Shown: positions 8,970 to 18,694 of the stretch, in pieces
Numbering within the stretch: position 1 is the first letter of the stretch
Layout of the letters: every line of letters starts with the position of its first letter
Assembly: GCF_005877885.1 (NCBI RefSeq)
Contig: NZ_VCHY01000014.1
Span: 1 to 64,000, forward strand
Reading direction: 5' to 3'
Length of the DNA: 64,000 nt
Origin: Labilibacter sediminis
GTDB lineage: Bacteria; Bacteroidota; Bacteroidia; Bacteroidales; Marinilabiliaceae
Translations under genes and position numbers: made by a program
Notes under the pieces: generated by a model
The model's input: only the letters and a program-made list of their open reading frames with translations
What the model was told of the DNA's origin: nothing
Databases searched by the model: none

Positions 8970-9749
8970 TTATTTTTGTTTTGTGAATTGGTTCTGTGAG
9001 TAATATTGTATTAAAGCTTGTAAAAGGCCATTTGCATTAGGCTCCAAAGCAATAGCTTTGGGTTGTAAACCTTTTGCTCTAACAGCAGATGCAGATGTTT
9101 GTCCGATGCAAGTAATATTTAAATTATTGATGTCAATATAGTTGCTCAGATGATTAATAGCCGAAGGGCTGGCAATAATAATCATGTCGTATTGGTTGTT
9201 TTGAATAAGCGTTAATAGTTCATGATTAACATTTTTTGGTGCTGTATTTTCATAAATATTTAACCGGGCAATTTGCATGTTGCTTTTTAGGTTTTCTATG
9301 AAAGTATTAGGAGATAGATTTCCTGTTGGCCATAATATATTTGCTTTTTCATTACCAATGTGATGAGCTAGTTTTTGGGCAAATTCTCTTCCATCTCTGG
9401 CATTTGCATTAAAATCAATCTGAATGCCGTAATTCTTAATGATTTCAGAGGTACGATACCCAATGGAAGCAATTTTTATATGTTCGAGGTTTTCTTTATA
9501 GAAGGCTGTTTTCGAAATCTTATCATAAAAAAAACGGAAAGCATTACCGCTTGTAAAGGCAATATGGGTAAAACTCTTAAGTTGCTTTAGGACTTTATTT
9601 ATTTCATCAGTGTTTTGACTCCCTGAAAGTTCAATCATGGGCAGTTCATACAGTGTAGCTCCGTGCTTTTGCAGAAGCTCCTGTAGGTCCTTAGATTTTC
9701 CCTGAGGACGTGTTGAAATAATAATTTTGCCGTTTAAAACAGAGCTCAT
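8970..9749 (-). CDS. hemD: uroporphyrinogen-III synthase
   Basis: HemD closes hydroxymethylbilane into uroporphyrinogen III with inversion of ring D. The family is poorly conserved, but the two-domain Rossmann-like pattern is visible: IIISTRPQGKSKDLQELL at the N-terminus, FTHIAFTSGNAFRFF at about 64-78, and MIIIASPSAINHLSNYI with ITCIGQTSASAVRAKGL towards the end. The 259-residue length fits. Its position between hemC (8-base gap) and hemB (4-base gap) supports the assignment strongly. Confidence 0.93.
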   Translation of the reverse strand: MSSVLNGKIIISTRPQGKSKDLQELLQKHGATLYELPMIELSGSQNTDEINKVLKQLKSFTHIAFTSGNAFRFFYDKISKTAFYKENLEHIKIASIGYRTSEIIKNYGIQIDFNANARDGREFAQKLAHHIGNEKANILWPTGNLSPNTFIENLKSNMQIARLNIYENTAPKNVNHELLTLIQNNQYDMIIIASPSAINHLSNYIDINNLNITCIGQTSASAVRAKGLQPKAIALEPNANGLLQALIQYYSQNQFTKQK

Positions 9750-9757
9750 TCCGGTAG

Positions 9758-10693
9758 TTAAGAATTAGTGTTTCTTATTTTTTGAAGAATTACATTTGCT
9801 CCTTTATCAATTAGGTTTTGTGCCAACTGAATACCTAATTCTTTCGCTTTGGTTGTATCACCAACCATCGATTCCTTTAGGTATTCTTTCCCATCAAGAG
9901 CAGAAACAAAACCTGTAAGTGTAATTTTATTGTCGTAAACAGTACTGTATGCACCAACGGGAACCTGACAGCCTCCCATTAAGGTTTTCATGAACGACCT
10001 TTCAGCAGTTACTTCATCTAAAGTAGCCTGGTGATTTAGTAACTGAAGGAACTTATTAATCTTAGAGTTGTCAGATAGGGTTTCTATAGCAATAGCGCCT
10101 TGAGCCACAGCAGGAATAAATGTAGCGGGCTCTAATATTTCTGTTATGTAATGGTCAAGCTCAAGTCTTTTAAGTCCGGCTGCAGCCATTATCATAGCAT
10201 CGCAATAACCATCTTCCATTTTTTGCAAGCGGGTGTTTACATTACCACGTATGTCTACTATGGTGAAATCAGGGTTCACCCTTTTTAATCCGGCAATGCG
10301 TCTTAAGCTGGAGGTTGCAATTTTATGCTCAGGTGTTAATTCATTAAGTTTTTCACCTTTGCGACTTACCAGTGCATCTCTATAATCGGCTCTTTCCAAT
10401 ACAGCACCAACACAAAATTCCTGCGGTAATTCAGTTGGAAGATCTTTTAGGCTATGTACTGCCAAATCAACTTCTTTATTTAACAGGGCTACTTCCAATT
10501 CCTTGGTAAATAATCCTTTATCTCCAATTTTAGAAAGAGCTACATCTAAAATTTTATCTCCTTTTGTTTTTATGATTTTAACATCAACCTGAATGGAGGA
10601 GGAGATTTTTTCTATTTCAGATTTTACTTTGTATGCTTGATACAAGGCCAGTTTACTGCCGCGTGTACCAATGGTTATTTTGCCTGGGTGCAT
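9758..10693 (-). CDS. hemC: porphobilinogen deaminase (hydroxymethylbilane synthase)
   Basis: HemC polymerises four porphobilinogens into hydroxymethylbilane on a covalently bound dipyrromethane cofactor. The N-terminus TIGTRGSKLALYQAYKV, the catalytic aspartate region DLAVHSLKDLPTELP and the cofactor-attachment cysteine in KTLMGGCQVPVGAYS are all present. Length is 311 residues. It lies 20 bases downstream of hemA and 8 bases upstream of hemD on the same strand. Nothing is missing or unusual. Confidence 0.97.
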   Translation of the reverse strand: MHPGKITIGTRGSKLALYQAYKVKSEIEKISSSIQVDVKIIKTKGDKILDVALSKIGDKGLFTKELEVALLNKEVDLAVHSLKDLPTELPQEFCVGAVLERADYRDALVSRKGEKLNELTPEHKIATSSLRRIAGLKRVNPDFTIVDIRGNVNTRLQKMEDGYCDAMIMAAAGLKRLELDHYITEILEPATFIPAVAQGAIAIETLSDNSKINKFLQLLNHQATLDEVTAERSFMKTLMGGCQVPVGAYSTVYDNKITLTGFVSALDGKEYLKESMVGDTTKAKELGIQLAQNLIDKGANVILQKIRNTNS

Positions 10694-10713
10694 ATATTAA
10701 GCCTGATAATTTA

Positions 10714-11979
10714 TTATTTGTTTTTATTCTCGAAACTAAAAAGTTGTTCTATTACATCCAACGAATCTGTTGAGTTTCCATTATCGGTAGCATCTTTGAG
10801 ATTCTTTATGAATAATCGGATGTATTTTTGGGTGAGAAGGTTCGTATACTTGTCTATTTGTTTAACAGCTTCGTTATCCATGTTTTTGCGGTACTCCACC
10901 AATTCATTCTGGCTAAGTTGTTGCATATTAGAGGTGATGGTCTTTATTAACGGACGTAATGTTCTGCTATTTAACCAACTCAACGACTCTTCAACAAGTT
11001 CGTTGATAATAACACCAGCGTTGGCCACACTCATCTCTCTCATTTCCTTGTGATCATCTAAAATTTGTTGAAGATCATCAACGCAAATAAGCTTTGTGTG
11101 TTCTAATTCAGCAATAGCCATATCTATATTACGAGGAACAGAAAGGTCAATGAAAAGTTGTTTCTTTTCTTTTCTGATATGCTGAATGTTTTTAATGTCT
11201 TTTTTATTGATCAAATATTCTCCAGAACTGGTAGCCGTAATTATGATATCAAATTGAGCGAGATGGTCTTTGTAATTATTAAAGAGAATTGGATTGGCAT
11301 TCTTCTTTTTGGCAACCTCTAATGTTTTTTCGTCAGTTCTATTGGTAATCGAAATATTGTTGACTCCTCTTTTCTTTAAATCACGCAGAGCGAGTTGTCC
11401 TGTTTCCCCAACGCCAATAATTAATATGTTTTTTTGCTTTAGGTTTTTGAAAACTTTTTCACACAAATCTATAGCTACATAACCAATGGAGGTAGCGCCT
11501 TGTTGAATGGAGGTTTCCGTACGTACGCGTTTGCTGCATTCAAATGCTTTTTGAAACAAGCGCATTAAGATGGCATCAGTTAAATTGGCCTCGGTACAAA
11601 ACACGTAGGCTTTTTTAATCTGGTTTACAATCTGGTTTTCTCCAATTACCATTGAGTCTACACCCGAAGTAACCTTAAAAAGGTGAGTGATAGCATCAGC
11701 ATTTGCAAAATGATAAAAGTTTTCGCTGTAGTCTTTTTCTATACCTAAAAAATTATGAAGCTTTTTTAGCAGTTTATCTTTGGTATCTTCATAATGCCAC
11801 TGTTCTTTAGAATAGTACACTTCAGTTCTATTACAAGTGGCTAAAACGACGACACCTGATATTTCTGTAATTTGCAAAAATCCTTCTGATAAAGGGATTA
11901 TATCATCGCAAGGAATAGCAAATTTGTCTCTGATATTTAAAGCGGCTGTTTTATGATTTATGCCTAGTACACCTAACAT
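10714..11979 (-). CDS. hemA: glutamyl-tRNA reductase
   Basis: HemA reduces glutamyl-tRNA(Glu) to glutamate-1-semialdehyde with NADPH, the entry and usual control point of the C5 route. The catalytic cysteine lies in VVLATCNRTEVYY (about residue 49). Then come VTSGVDSMVIGENQI, the dinucleotide-binding IGVGETGQLALRDL and a C-terminal helical dimerisation domain. The protein has 421 residues. It is the first gene of the minus-strand heme cluster, so its leader probably carries the main promoter and any heme- or iron-dependent control. Confidence 0.96.
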   Translation of the reverse strand: MLGVLGINHKTAALNIRDKFAIPCDDIIPLSEGFLQITEISGVVVLATCNRTEVYYSKEQWHYEDTKDKLLKKLHNFLGIEKDYSENFYHFANADAITHLFKVTSGVDSMVIGENQIVNQIKKAYVFCTEANLTDAILMRLFQKAFECSKRVRTETSIQQGATSIGYVAIDLCEKVFKNLKQKNILIIGVGETGQLALRDLKKRGVNNISITNRTDEKTLEVAKKKNANPILFNNYKDHLAQFDIIITATSSGEYLINKKDIKNIQHIRKEKKQLFIDLSVPRNIDMAIAELEHTKLICVDDLQQILDDHKEMREMSVANAGVIINELVEESLSWLNSRTLRPLIKTITSNMQQLSQNELVEYRKNMDNEAVKQIDKYTNLLTQKYIRLFIKNLKDATDNGNSTDSLDVIEQLFSFENKNK

Positions 11980-12008
11980 TTATAAATGTTTTTAGATGAA
12001 TAATAAAG

Positions 12009-12035
12009 CGTAGCTAAAATGACAATAAAGCTACG
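12009..12035 (-). promoter_or_regulatory. 7-bp inverted repeat in the hemA leader
   Basis: CGTAGCT (12009-12015) and AGCTACG (12029-12035) flank a 13-base spacer, about 30 bases upstream of the hemA start. It could be an operator or a leader hairpin for the heme operon. No repressor is identified, and the promoter itself is not clear. Confidence 0.3.
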
Positions 12036-12078
12036 GTTAAATTAACATGTAAGCCAGCATAATCTGACTTTATAAAAA

Positions 12079-12429
12079 CTAGGCAAATATTGGTGAAGGT
12101 CTTGTGATATTAGGAAGAGAGCTGTTGTACTTTGTCCAATTTAAAGTGTCAATAATTTTAAATTTCTGTCGTTTAGGATTTAAAACATGATACTGTTCCT
12201 TCTTTTGGATTGAGCAGGATTTAATACATTCTTTACAATCTTCAAAGTGAAAATCTTTACTTGTATCAATGCTTTTGTCATCAAGGTTTACAAAAATCGT
12301 TTTCTGGGAATCAATTTCTTCTGATTGATTTTTCTTGTAGTTAAGCGCATACGTACCATACCCAAAGATATAAACTAAGGCTAGTATGATATATGTGATG
12401 TGTGTAGAAAATACTCCGACTAATAACAC
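12079..12429 (-). CDS. hypothetical single-pass membrane protein
   Basis: I do not recognise this 116-residue protein. It has one strongly hydrophobic N-terminal segment (about residues 8-28) followed by a polar, lysine-rich tail. A cysteine cluster CKECIKSC lies at about residues 65-72, which could bind metal or form disulfides. It lies upstream of hemA on the same strand with a 99-base gap, so co-transcription with the heme genes is possible but unproven. The start is uncertain, since the first ATG is followed almost at once by the hydrophobic segment. Confidence 0.5.
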   Translation of the reverse strand: MLLVGVFSTHITYIILALVYIFGYGTYALNYKKNQSEEIDSQKTIFVNLDDKSIDTSKDFHFEDCKECIKSCSIQKKEQYHVLNPKRQKFKIIDTLNWTKYNSSLPNITRPSPIFA

Positions 12430-12524
12430 TGTGCGCTATATTTTATTCTAATAGGTTTAATTCAAATGTAACATTAACATTTTAAAAAGCAAAACGTTTA
12501 ATACTAACTCAAAAAAAACTGCAT

Positions 12525-12562
12525 AAAAAAAGATGATTTGCAAATATACAAATCATCTTTTT
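12525..12562 (-). terminator. hairpin terminator after the DUF349 gene
   Basis: AAAAAGATGATTTG and CAAATCATCTTTTT form a perfect stem with an 8-base loop and U-rich flanks on both strands. It lies 25 bases past the stop of the DUF349 gene at 12587. Confidence 0.85.
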
Positions 12563-12586
12563 AAATTATATGGATATATACATATT

Positions 12587-14602
12587 TTATTCTTCCATAT
12601 GATCAAGCATTTTTATTTTTTCTTGTAAAAGCTTAATGTTTCGTTTACCATTTTCAATTTTGTGTTCAAAATCTTTTACTAATGATTCAGAGCTTTTGCT
12701 TTTTGCAAAGAAGCCAATGTTATTTTCCCAAACAGTAATGTCTGTTTCAAGCTGCTTAAGCTTAGTGATAAGCTTATGTCTTTCGTGTGAAACTTTATCA
12801 TCAGTATGTCCTGAGTTTTTGATATTCTCAATTCTATTTCTGAATTTTTGAACATTTTTATGATACTCATCCATATTCAGATTGTCAAAATGCTTATTGA
12901 TTTCGTTTCTGAATTCCTGATTTACCTTATCTTTTTCTTTAAAAGGAACGTGCCCTATTTCAGAAAATTTACGCTGATAACCCTGAAGAAGCTTAAATGT
13001 TTCTTCGTTGTCTTCAAAATTTTCAATATTCTTTAGTTCTTTAATAAGAGCAAGTTTAAGTTTTAGGTTCTCATCCTGTGACTCATCAACTTTGCTAAAG
13101 AATTTCGATTTATTATCGAAGAATGCATCACAGGCTTTTCTGAATCTATGCCAGATGGCATCTGATTGTCTGCGCGGAACCGGACCAATTTCTTTCCACT
13201 GTTTTTGAATTTTGATGTATTCGTCTGTGGTTTTTTTCCAGTCGGTACTGTTTAGCATTGCTTCAGCTTTTTCGCATAATTCAGTTTTTTGAACTAAGTG
13301 CTTTTGCTGTTCACTCTTATAATGCTTAAAGAATTCTCTTTTATTCTCAAAAAACTTATCGCAAGCACTTCTGAAACGCTCATAAATGGCATTATTATCT
13401 TTTTTAGGAGCAAAGCCAATTGTTTTCCAGGATTGCTGTATTTCAATAAGTTTTTTACTCTGCGCCTCCCATTCTTTTGGAGAACTAACAGGTTGCTCAA
13501 CGATGGCCTCTGCTTTTTCGCAAAGATTGGTTTTAAGCTTTAAGTTTTCCTTCAGTTGATCCTTAAGCCCTTCAAAGTACTCTTGGTGTTTTTGATTTAT
13601 TTTTGTTGTAGCAGCTTTAAAACGCTCCCACAATTCGTCTTTTTTCTCTTTAGGTACCGGACCAATTTCACGCCATCTGTCGTGATATTTTTGCAGAGTC
13701 TTAAAACTACTGACAACAGAAGTTTCATCAACAAGCTTTTCTGCCTTCTCGCAAAGCTCAATTTTAAGTGTCAGGTTCTTTTTTAAATCAAGATCTCTGA
13801 GTTCCTTGTTGATTTTTACGTAGTTGTAAAAGTTTTCGATGTGCAGGTTGTAAGTATCCCATACATCTCTAACCTTATTTTGAGGAATGGAGCCAATGGC
13901 ATGAAAACGTTGCTGTAGTTCTCTAAAATCATTGAATGTGTCGTTCAATGATTCTTGTCTGTTAACAAGATTTTTAATGGCATCAATAATTTCGAGTTTG
14001 GCAGTAAGGTTATGTTCCTTTTCCTCTTCAAGCTTATTGAGGTATACCGACTTCTTATGTTTGAAATCCTTAAGAAGGTTTTTTATATCTATTTCATGAC
14101 GATCAGCAGGAGGAGCGAAGTTTTCTTCCGGTTCTCCGGTGGCAAGAAAACGTTTTTTTAGCTCTTCAACTTCTTCATTGTAGAGTTTATAAAAGAGAGA
14201 TTTAATTTCTTCAACTTCATCTTTTATTAAAGGAACTTCAAAGTTTTTATTTAAATATAAAAGACGAGCAACTAAATTTTCTCTGCTGAGTTGTGTTAGA
14301 TCTATTTTTTCTAAAATTGGTGCATCTTCAGTTTCTTTCTTTTCATCTGAAGATTCCACTTCTTCCTTTTCAACTGTTTCTGATTTATCTTCTTCAGCAG
14401 AAGATTCTTCAGTTTTATTGTTTTCGCTTGTCACAGGAGTTTCCTCTGATTCTGAGGTATCTGTGCCTTCTGCAATATTTTCTGTTGAATCGTTACTTTG
14501 TTCTACAGGCGGTGTGGGATTATCCTGCGCATTATCAGTAGGATTAACTGCATTCAAATCTTTTTCGTTTTCACCAGATTTGTTTAGATCATTAGCTTCC
14601 AT
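12587..14602 (-). CDS. DUF349 repeat protein
   Basis: A 671-residue cytoplasmic protein with no signal peptide. The first 95 or so residues are an acidic Glu/Ser/Thr-rich low-complexity region. The rest is helical and contains about five DUF349 units of about 75 residues, each recognisable by an IG-x-P followed by an aromatic-rich helix: FHAIGSIPQNKVRDVW, WREIGPVPKEKKDELWERF, WKTIGFAPKKDNNAIYERF, WKEIGPVPRRQSDAIWHRF and FSEIGHVPFKEKDKV. The molecular role of DUF349 is not established. It stands alone with its own terminator. A short GGTGGAT/ATCCACC palindrome (14633-14647) lies in its leader. Confidence 0.9.
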   Translation of the reverse strand: MEANDLNKSGENEKDLNAVNPTDNAQDNPTPPVEQSNDSTENIAEGTDTSESEETPVTSENNKTEESSAEEDKSETVEKEEVESSDEKKETEDAPILEKIDLTQLSRENLVARLLYLNKNFEVPLIKDEVEEIKSLFYKLYNEEVEELKKRFLATGEPEENFAPPADRHEIDIKNLLKDFKHKKSVYLNKLEEEKEHNLTAKLEIIDAIKNLVNRQESLNDTFNDFRELQQRFHAIGSIPQNKVRDVWDTYNLHIENFYNYVKINKELRDLDLKKNLTLKIELCEKAEKLVDETSVVSSFKTLQKYHDRWREIGPVPKEKKDELWERFKAATTKINQKHQEYFEGLKDQLKENLKLKTNLCEKAEAIVEQPVSSPKEWEAQSKKLIEIQQSWKTIGFAPKKDNNAIYERFRSACDKFFENKREFFKHYKSEQQKHLVQKTELCEKAEAMLNSTDWKKTTDEYIKIQKQWKEIGPVPRRQSDAIWHRFRKACDAFFDNKSKFFSKVDESQDENLKLKLALIKELKNIENFEDNEETFKLLQGYQRKFSEIGHVPFKEKDKVNQEFRNEINKHFDNLNMDEYHKNVQKFRNRIENIKNSGHTDDKVSHERHKLITKLKQLETDITVWENNIGFFAKSKSSESLVKDFEHKIENGKRNIKLLQEKIKMLDHMEE

Positions 14603-14782
14603 CAGCGTATAAGTTCGTGGTACATGAATTTCGGTGGATTATCCACCAAAACGTTTCATTATAATTATTGTACGAATATATCATATATACTTAAATTGTC
14701 AAATTTTTTGGGCTATTATTGTAAAGGCGTGTATAGTTATGAAAACTTCTGGTATTAGCTTACCGAAATGGACTTGATTAAT

Positions 14783-14790
14783 TATATTTG
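14783..14790 (+). promoter_or_regulatory. putative trmD promoter -7 element (TATATTTG)
   Basis: TATATTTG fits the Bacteroidota -7 consensus TAnnTTTG and lies 18 bases before the trmD ATG, which leaves a very short leader. No convincing -33 TTG at the right distance was found. Confidence 0.45.
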
Positions 14791-14808
14791 CAGTAAATTA
14801 AAATTATA

Positions 14809-15483
14809 ATGCGAATAGATATTTTAACCTTGTTTCCGGAAATGTTTCAAGGTCCTTTTAGTGAATCAATTATTAAGCGTGCACAGGAAAAAGGTGTGGC
14901 GGAATTACAATGTCACAATATTAGAGATTACTCTACAAATAAACACAAAAAGGTAGATGATTATGCTTTTAGTGGAGGAGCTGGTATGGTGATGTCTATA
15001 GAACCAATTGCCATATTGATAGAGAAATTAAAGGCAGAACGGGATTATGATGAAATAATATATGTTACTCCTGATGGAGAACAGTTAAACCAAAGCATCT
15101 CTAATCAATTGTCCCTGAAAGGTAATATTATGATTTTGTGTGGACATTATAAAGGTGTTGATCAACGTGTTCGTGATCATTTTATAACCCGGGAAATTTC
15201 AATAGGAGATTATGTATTAACAGGAGGAGAACTTGCAGCAGCAGTTATAGTTGATTCTGTAATTCGATTGATTCCGGGTGCTATTTCAGACGAAACATCA
15301 GCGCTTACAGATTCTTTTCAGGATAATCTGTTGGCACCGCCGGTTTATACACGACCGGCCGATTATAAAGGAATGAAAGTGCCTGATATTTTATTGTCTG
15401 GAGATGGGAAGAAAATTGAAGCCTGGAAAGAGCAACAAGCCTACGAACGAACAAAAAAAAGAAGACCTGATCTTTTAAAATAA
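14809..15483 (+). CDS. trmD: tRNA (guanine-N1)-methyltransferase
   Basis: TrmD methylates G37 of tRNAs that read CNN codons, using S-adenosylmethionine, and prevents +1 frameshifting. The SPOUT-fold signatures are clear: [17 protein letters not shown] at the start, [18 protein letters not shown], the knot region [14 protein letters not shown] and [17 protein letters not shown]. The 224 residues are standard. It is monocistronic here, divergent from the DUF349 gene and convergent with the AddB-like nuclease gene, with a shared terminator in between. Confidence 0.97.
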   Translation: MRIDILTLFPEMFQGPFSESIIKRAQEKGVAELQCHNIRDYSTNKHKKVDDYAFSGGAGMVMSIEPIAILIEKLKAERDYDEIIYVTPDGEQLNQSISNQLSLKGNIMILCGHYKGVDQRVRDHFITREISIGDYVLTGGELAAAVIVDSVIRLIPGAISDETSALTDSFQDNLLAPPVYTRPADYKGMKVPDILLSGDGKKIEAWKEQQAYERTKKRRPDLLK

Positions 15484-15487
15484 AACT

Positions 15488-15535
15488 AAAAAGTGATCAG
15501 TTAAGAGAAAAAATACTGTTTCCTGATCACTTTTT
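15488..15535. terminator. bidirectional terminator between trmD and the nuclease gene
   Basis: AAAAAGTGATCAG (15488-15500) pairs perfectly with CTGATCACTTTTT (15523-15535). A and T runs on the two sides serve both convergent genes. Confidence 0.9.
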
Positions 15536-15542
15536 ACCTGTA

Positions 15543-18446
15543 TTATTGTTTACCGCAAATACTTTTGTAATTGCACGAAAGGCAATTGTCGGCATGTTCA
15601 GTTTGAGTAAAAGCAATGTCCTTATTAAACAGGTTATTTAGGTGATCTTTTAAGGTATTTATATATTCATCTTCTACCGTTTTTAAAGTTAAAGTTTCGT
15701 TGTTTGTAGCAGTGCCTTTTTTTAACGAATAATCGGGTGAAGTGAATATTTTTTTAACCCAAACAACACCCGGGTAATATGCTTGCATGTTATCTTTATT
15801 TTGCTTTAATATATAGCTGTAAAGTAAGGTCTGAAATATTGCTTTTTTAGATTTATGTTTCGTTTGTAGAAAGAGTTCTTCTATATGATTAAAGTATTCA
15901 TCACCGTTTCCTGTTTTGTAATCAATTACTCTAATTTTACCGTCTCGTTCATCTAATCTGTCAATTGTTCCGCCAATGTTTATACATTGATTATTGGCGA
16001 TGGTAATGGTAGCAGCCACTTCTTTTTCGAGGCCTGTTAAATAAAAAGGAGCATATTTTTTTTCCACCTGTAAAAACTGAAGTACATACTTTTTTATGAT
16101 ATCATAAACCAGGATATTTTTCCCTTGTATATCTTTGAAATCACTTTGGTTTAATTGCTGGCTAAAATAACGGTTAAAACTTTCTTGTAAGGCCTGATTG
16201 ATAATGTTTTTATTACTGATTAATTGTTGTATGTCTTCAGGGAGTACTTCTTTACCAACAAAGCCTTTATATATTTCTTCAACTGTTTCATGAAAGATGG
16301 TGCCAAATATTCGGGGATCAATATCTTCAGTAATTTCATCAGGCTCCGAAGCCTTTAAAATGTACTTGTAATAGAATCTTAGGGGGCATTCAAAGTAAGT
16401 GCTCAGCGCACTTGGTGATAACTTGCGTGTTCCGTTTTTTAAATACTGATGAAGCACCTTCATGGTATCTTCATTTTTATCTACGTAGTAGTTTTGGGTG
16501 TTGGATATATTAATGTGATCAACTGCCGTTGAAAAGCTCAGTTTATCTACCGGATATTCATACTTAAGTTGAAACAAAAATCGACTCATTTCACCTGTTT
16601 GCATTCCCTGAGCCGAAGAGTTGTAGAGAAGCTGAACATTTTTAGCTCTATGAATAAGACGATAAAAGTAATAGGCAAAAATAGCATCCTGATGTTCAAT
16701 GGTTGGCAGTTCAAATGCACTGCGCAAACTATAAGGAATCAGTGAATTGCTGGCTCCTGATTGAGGGAAGGTTCCTTCATTCATATTCATGATAATCAGG
16801 TTGTCGAAATCCAGGGCCCTGGTTTCCAGTATACCCATTACCTGAAGTCCTTTCAAGGGCTCTCCGTTAAATGGGATACTTTTAAGTTCTGCCGTTCGTT
16901 TAAAAAGTTTTATCCAGGTATCCATATTTATTTCAACCTGCAGTTTGCCAATTAAGTCGGCTAAATGTTTTACCGATAAGTATAACTGGTAGATAAATTC
17001 TTTTTCAATGCTTTGGTCTTCTGCATCACTGTTTTCTATATTGCAATAGATATGATGAAGAAGGTTTGTAAGGTAATCTGAAAATTGATCGCTCTTTTCT
17101 ACTAAATTAAATATGGAGCCAAGTAGTTTGCTTTTATCTAACTCATGGGCTTCAATATACGTTTTATTCTGCCTGGTGATAGTTTGGGTTAATTCTTTAT
17201 GTAATTCTGAACTTAAAGGCTCAATGTATTGATGGGTTAGAATAGGTAATACGTTTCTAAAATAAAACCACGTTTTTCCGGCTTTGGTTTTTCTGCAATT
17301 CTTTTGCAAATCAAAGATCAATTCCAAAAGGCCATAGGCAGGAGTGTTTTTTATAGGGTAACCCATGGTTATATTTACCTTTTTGTTTTCTTCCGGAATA
17401 GCATGAAGAACAGGTAAAAGCATGGTTTCGTCAGTTAGAATGACTGCCGTTTTAAGAGCTGAAGATAATTCTGATTTATTGGAATTATCGACGGGTATTT
17501 TTTGTAGATACTGATTAATTATTTGTGTTTGGGCTGTATCCGAAGCTACAGAGGTAATTTTAATGTCCGGAAGTTCTTTGTTCTCCGGAAATTGCCAGTC
17601 GCGAGGAGGAGGGAAGTTTTGAATGTTCTCCTCAATAAAACGAATAGCCTCGTGTTCTTTAGTTTTTTCAAAGGATGATTTTATTCCCGACTGATCTTTA
17701 ATTAACCAGGGTGAGTAGTCCCAAATAAAATCAGCTTTGTTGCTAATCATTAAATGATTAAACAATTTCTTTTCGCATTTATTCAGGGCATTAAAGGCTA
17801 CAAATACAACTTTTTTATATTTAATATTTAGCGGTTTTTTGTCCTGAATATCTTGTGCTATGGACCGGTATACAGCACCTTCGTATGTAATATTTTGCTC
17901 CTGAAGTCTTTGGTTAAATAATTCATATACATCATATAACCTTTCCCAAATTCTGATAAATTCGTTTTGGTGGTCAGATAAACGGTGAGGATTAAAACTA
18001 TGCCAAAAGCTTTGAATTGTTTTTACCTGCTCTTCAGTAAGGAAGCTGTAATCATCTTCAATAGCTTTAATAGAAAGCAGGTTTGAAAAAACCTGTTTGG
18101 GATTGGCTCTGTATTTATCTATATCATCAAAATCATTTAAGATTATTTCTCCCCAGGGCAAAAACTCATCAAAACTGGTGCCTGTTTGGTAAATTTCTTC
18201 GTATACTTTGTACAACTCAAATACTAAAGTCACTTTATCGGCAATCTGAAAAGAGCTAAAATCCTGAATAAATTCGTTGATTGTTGGCGTAGCAGGCGAC
18301 CATATTGGATTTTTAATGAGGGTACTTAAATGTTGCTGAAAAAAAAGTCCTGATCTTCTTCCTGGAAAAACAAAACAAAAATCAGATATATTGGTTTGAT
18401 AACTATCGAAATAATATTGTGCTAACTGTTTTAAAAAGTTATTCAT
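15543..18446 (-). CDS. AddB-like PD-(D/E)XK nuclease with C-terminal Fe-S cluster motif
   Basis: A 967-residue protein of the AddB/RexB type, the partner of AddA in double-strand-break end resection in many bacteria. The N-terminus CFVFPGRRSGLFFQQHL is the degenerate ATP-site helicase-like region. The C-terminal nuclease domain contains SPSALSTYFECPLRFYYKY, FGTIFHETVEEIY, GGTIDRLDERDGKIRVIDYK (the D...DYK active site) and AIFQTLLYSYIL. The cysteine in YFECP together with CLSCNYKSIC near the end fits the AddB iron-sulfur cluster. No addA gene is adjacent. This stand-alone arrangement and annotation as 'PD-(D/E)XK nuclease family protein' are common in Bacteroidota. Confidence 0.88.
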   Translation of the reverse strand: MNNFLKQLAQYYFDSYQTNISDFCFVFPGRRSGLFFQQHLSTLIKNPIWSPATPTINEFIQDFSSFQIADKVTLVFELYKVYEEIYQTGTSFDEFLPWGEIILNDFDDIDKYRANPKQVFSNLLSIKAIEDDYSFLTEEQVKTIQSFWHSFNPHRLSDHQNEFIRIWERLYDVYELFNQRLQEQNITYEGAVYRSIAQDIQDKKPLNIKYKKVVFVAFNALNKCEKKLFNHLMISNKADFIWDYSPWLIKDQSGIKSSFEKTKEHEAIRFIEENIQNFPPPRDWQFPENKELPDIKITSVASDTAQTQIINQYLQKIPVDNSNKSELSSALKTAVILTDETMLLPVLHAIPEENKKVNITMGYPIKNTPAYGLLELIFDLQKNCRKTKAGKTWFYFRNVLPILTHQYIEPLSSELHKELTQTITRQNKTYIEAHELDKSKLLGSIFNLVEKSDQFSDYLTNLLHHIYCNIENSDAEDQSIEKEFIYQLYLSVKHLADLIGKLQVEINMDTWIKLFKRTAELKSIPFNGEPLKGLQVMGILETRALDFDNLIIMNMNEGTFPQSGASNSLIPYSLRSAFELPTIEHQDAIFAYYFYRLIHRAKNVQLLYNSSAQGMQTGEMSRFLFQLKYEYPVDKLSFSTAVDHINISNTQNYYVDKNEDTMKVLHQYLKNGTRKLSPSALSTYFECPLRFYYKYILKASEPDEITEDIDPRIFGTIFHETVEEIYKGFVGKEVLPEDIQQLISNKNIINQALQESFNRYFSQQLNQSDFKDIQGKNILVYDIIKKYVLQFLQVEKKYAPFYLTGLEKEVAATITIANNQCINIGGTIDRLDERDGKIRVIDYKTGNGDEYFNHIEELFLQTKHKSKKAIFQTLLYSYILKQNKDNMQAYYPGVVWVKKIFTSPDYSLKKGTATNNETLTLKTVEDEYINTLKDHLNNLFNKDIAFTQTEHADNCLSCNYKSICGKQ

Positions 18447-18694
18447 AAATAATGAGTATCAATTATGCGGTACAATTATGCCGAAATTTAAGACGACTTA
18501 TTGTAAATGTTATTTTCAGTTTTTAAATAAACTGCAATTTGCAAAAAAATAAAATAAGTTATTGAAGATTTTTTTGATACAATTAGAGCAAGAATTAAGG
18601 TTTAATGAGTATTACAAATACTTATTTTACATATCTTGCAAATTAGACATTAACAAATCTACTATTATAAACATCTCGCGTAAGGAATTATTCT

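Noticed and set aside
14633-14647. GGTGGAT/ATCCACC palindrome in the DUF349 leader as an operator
   Set aside because: Short arms and no matching site elsewhere in the window; too weak for a separate regulatory call.
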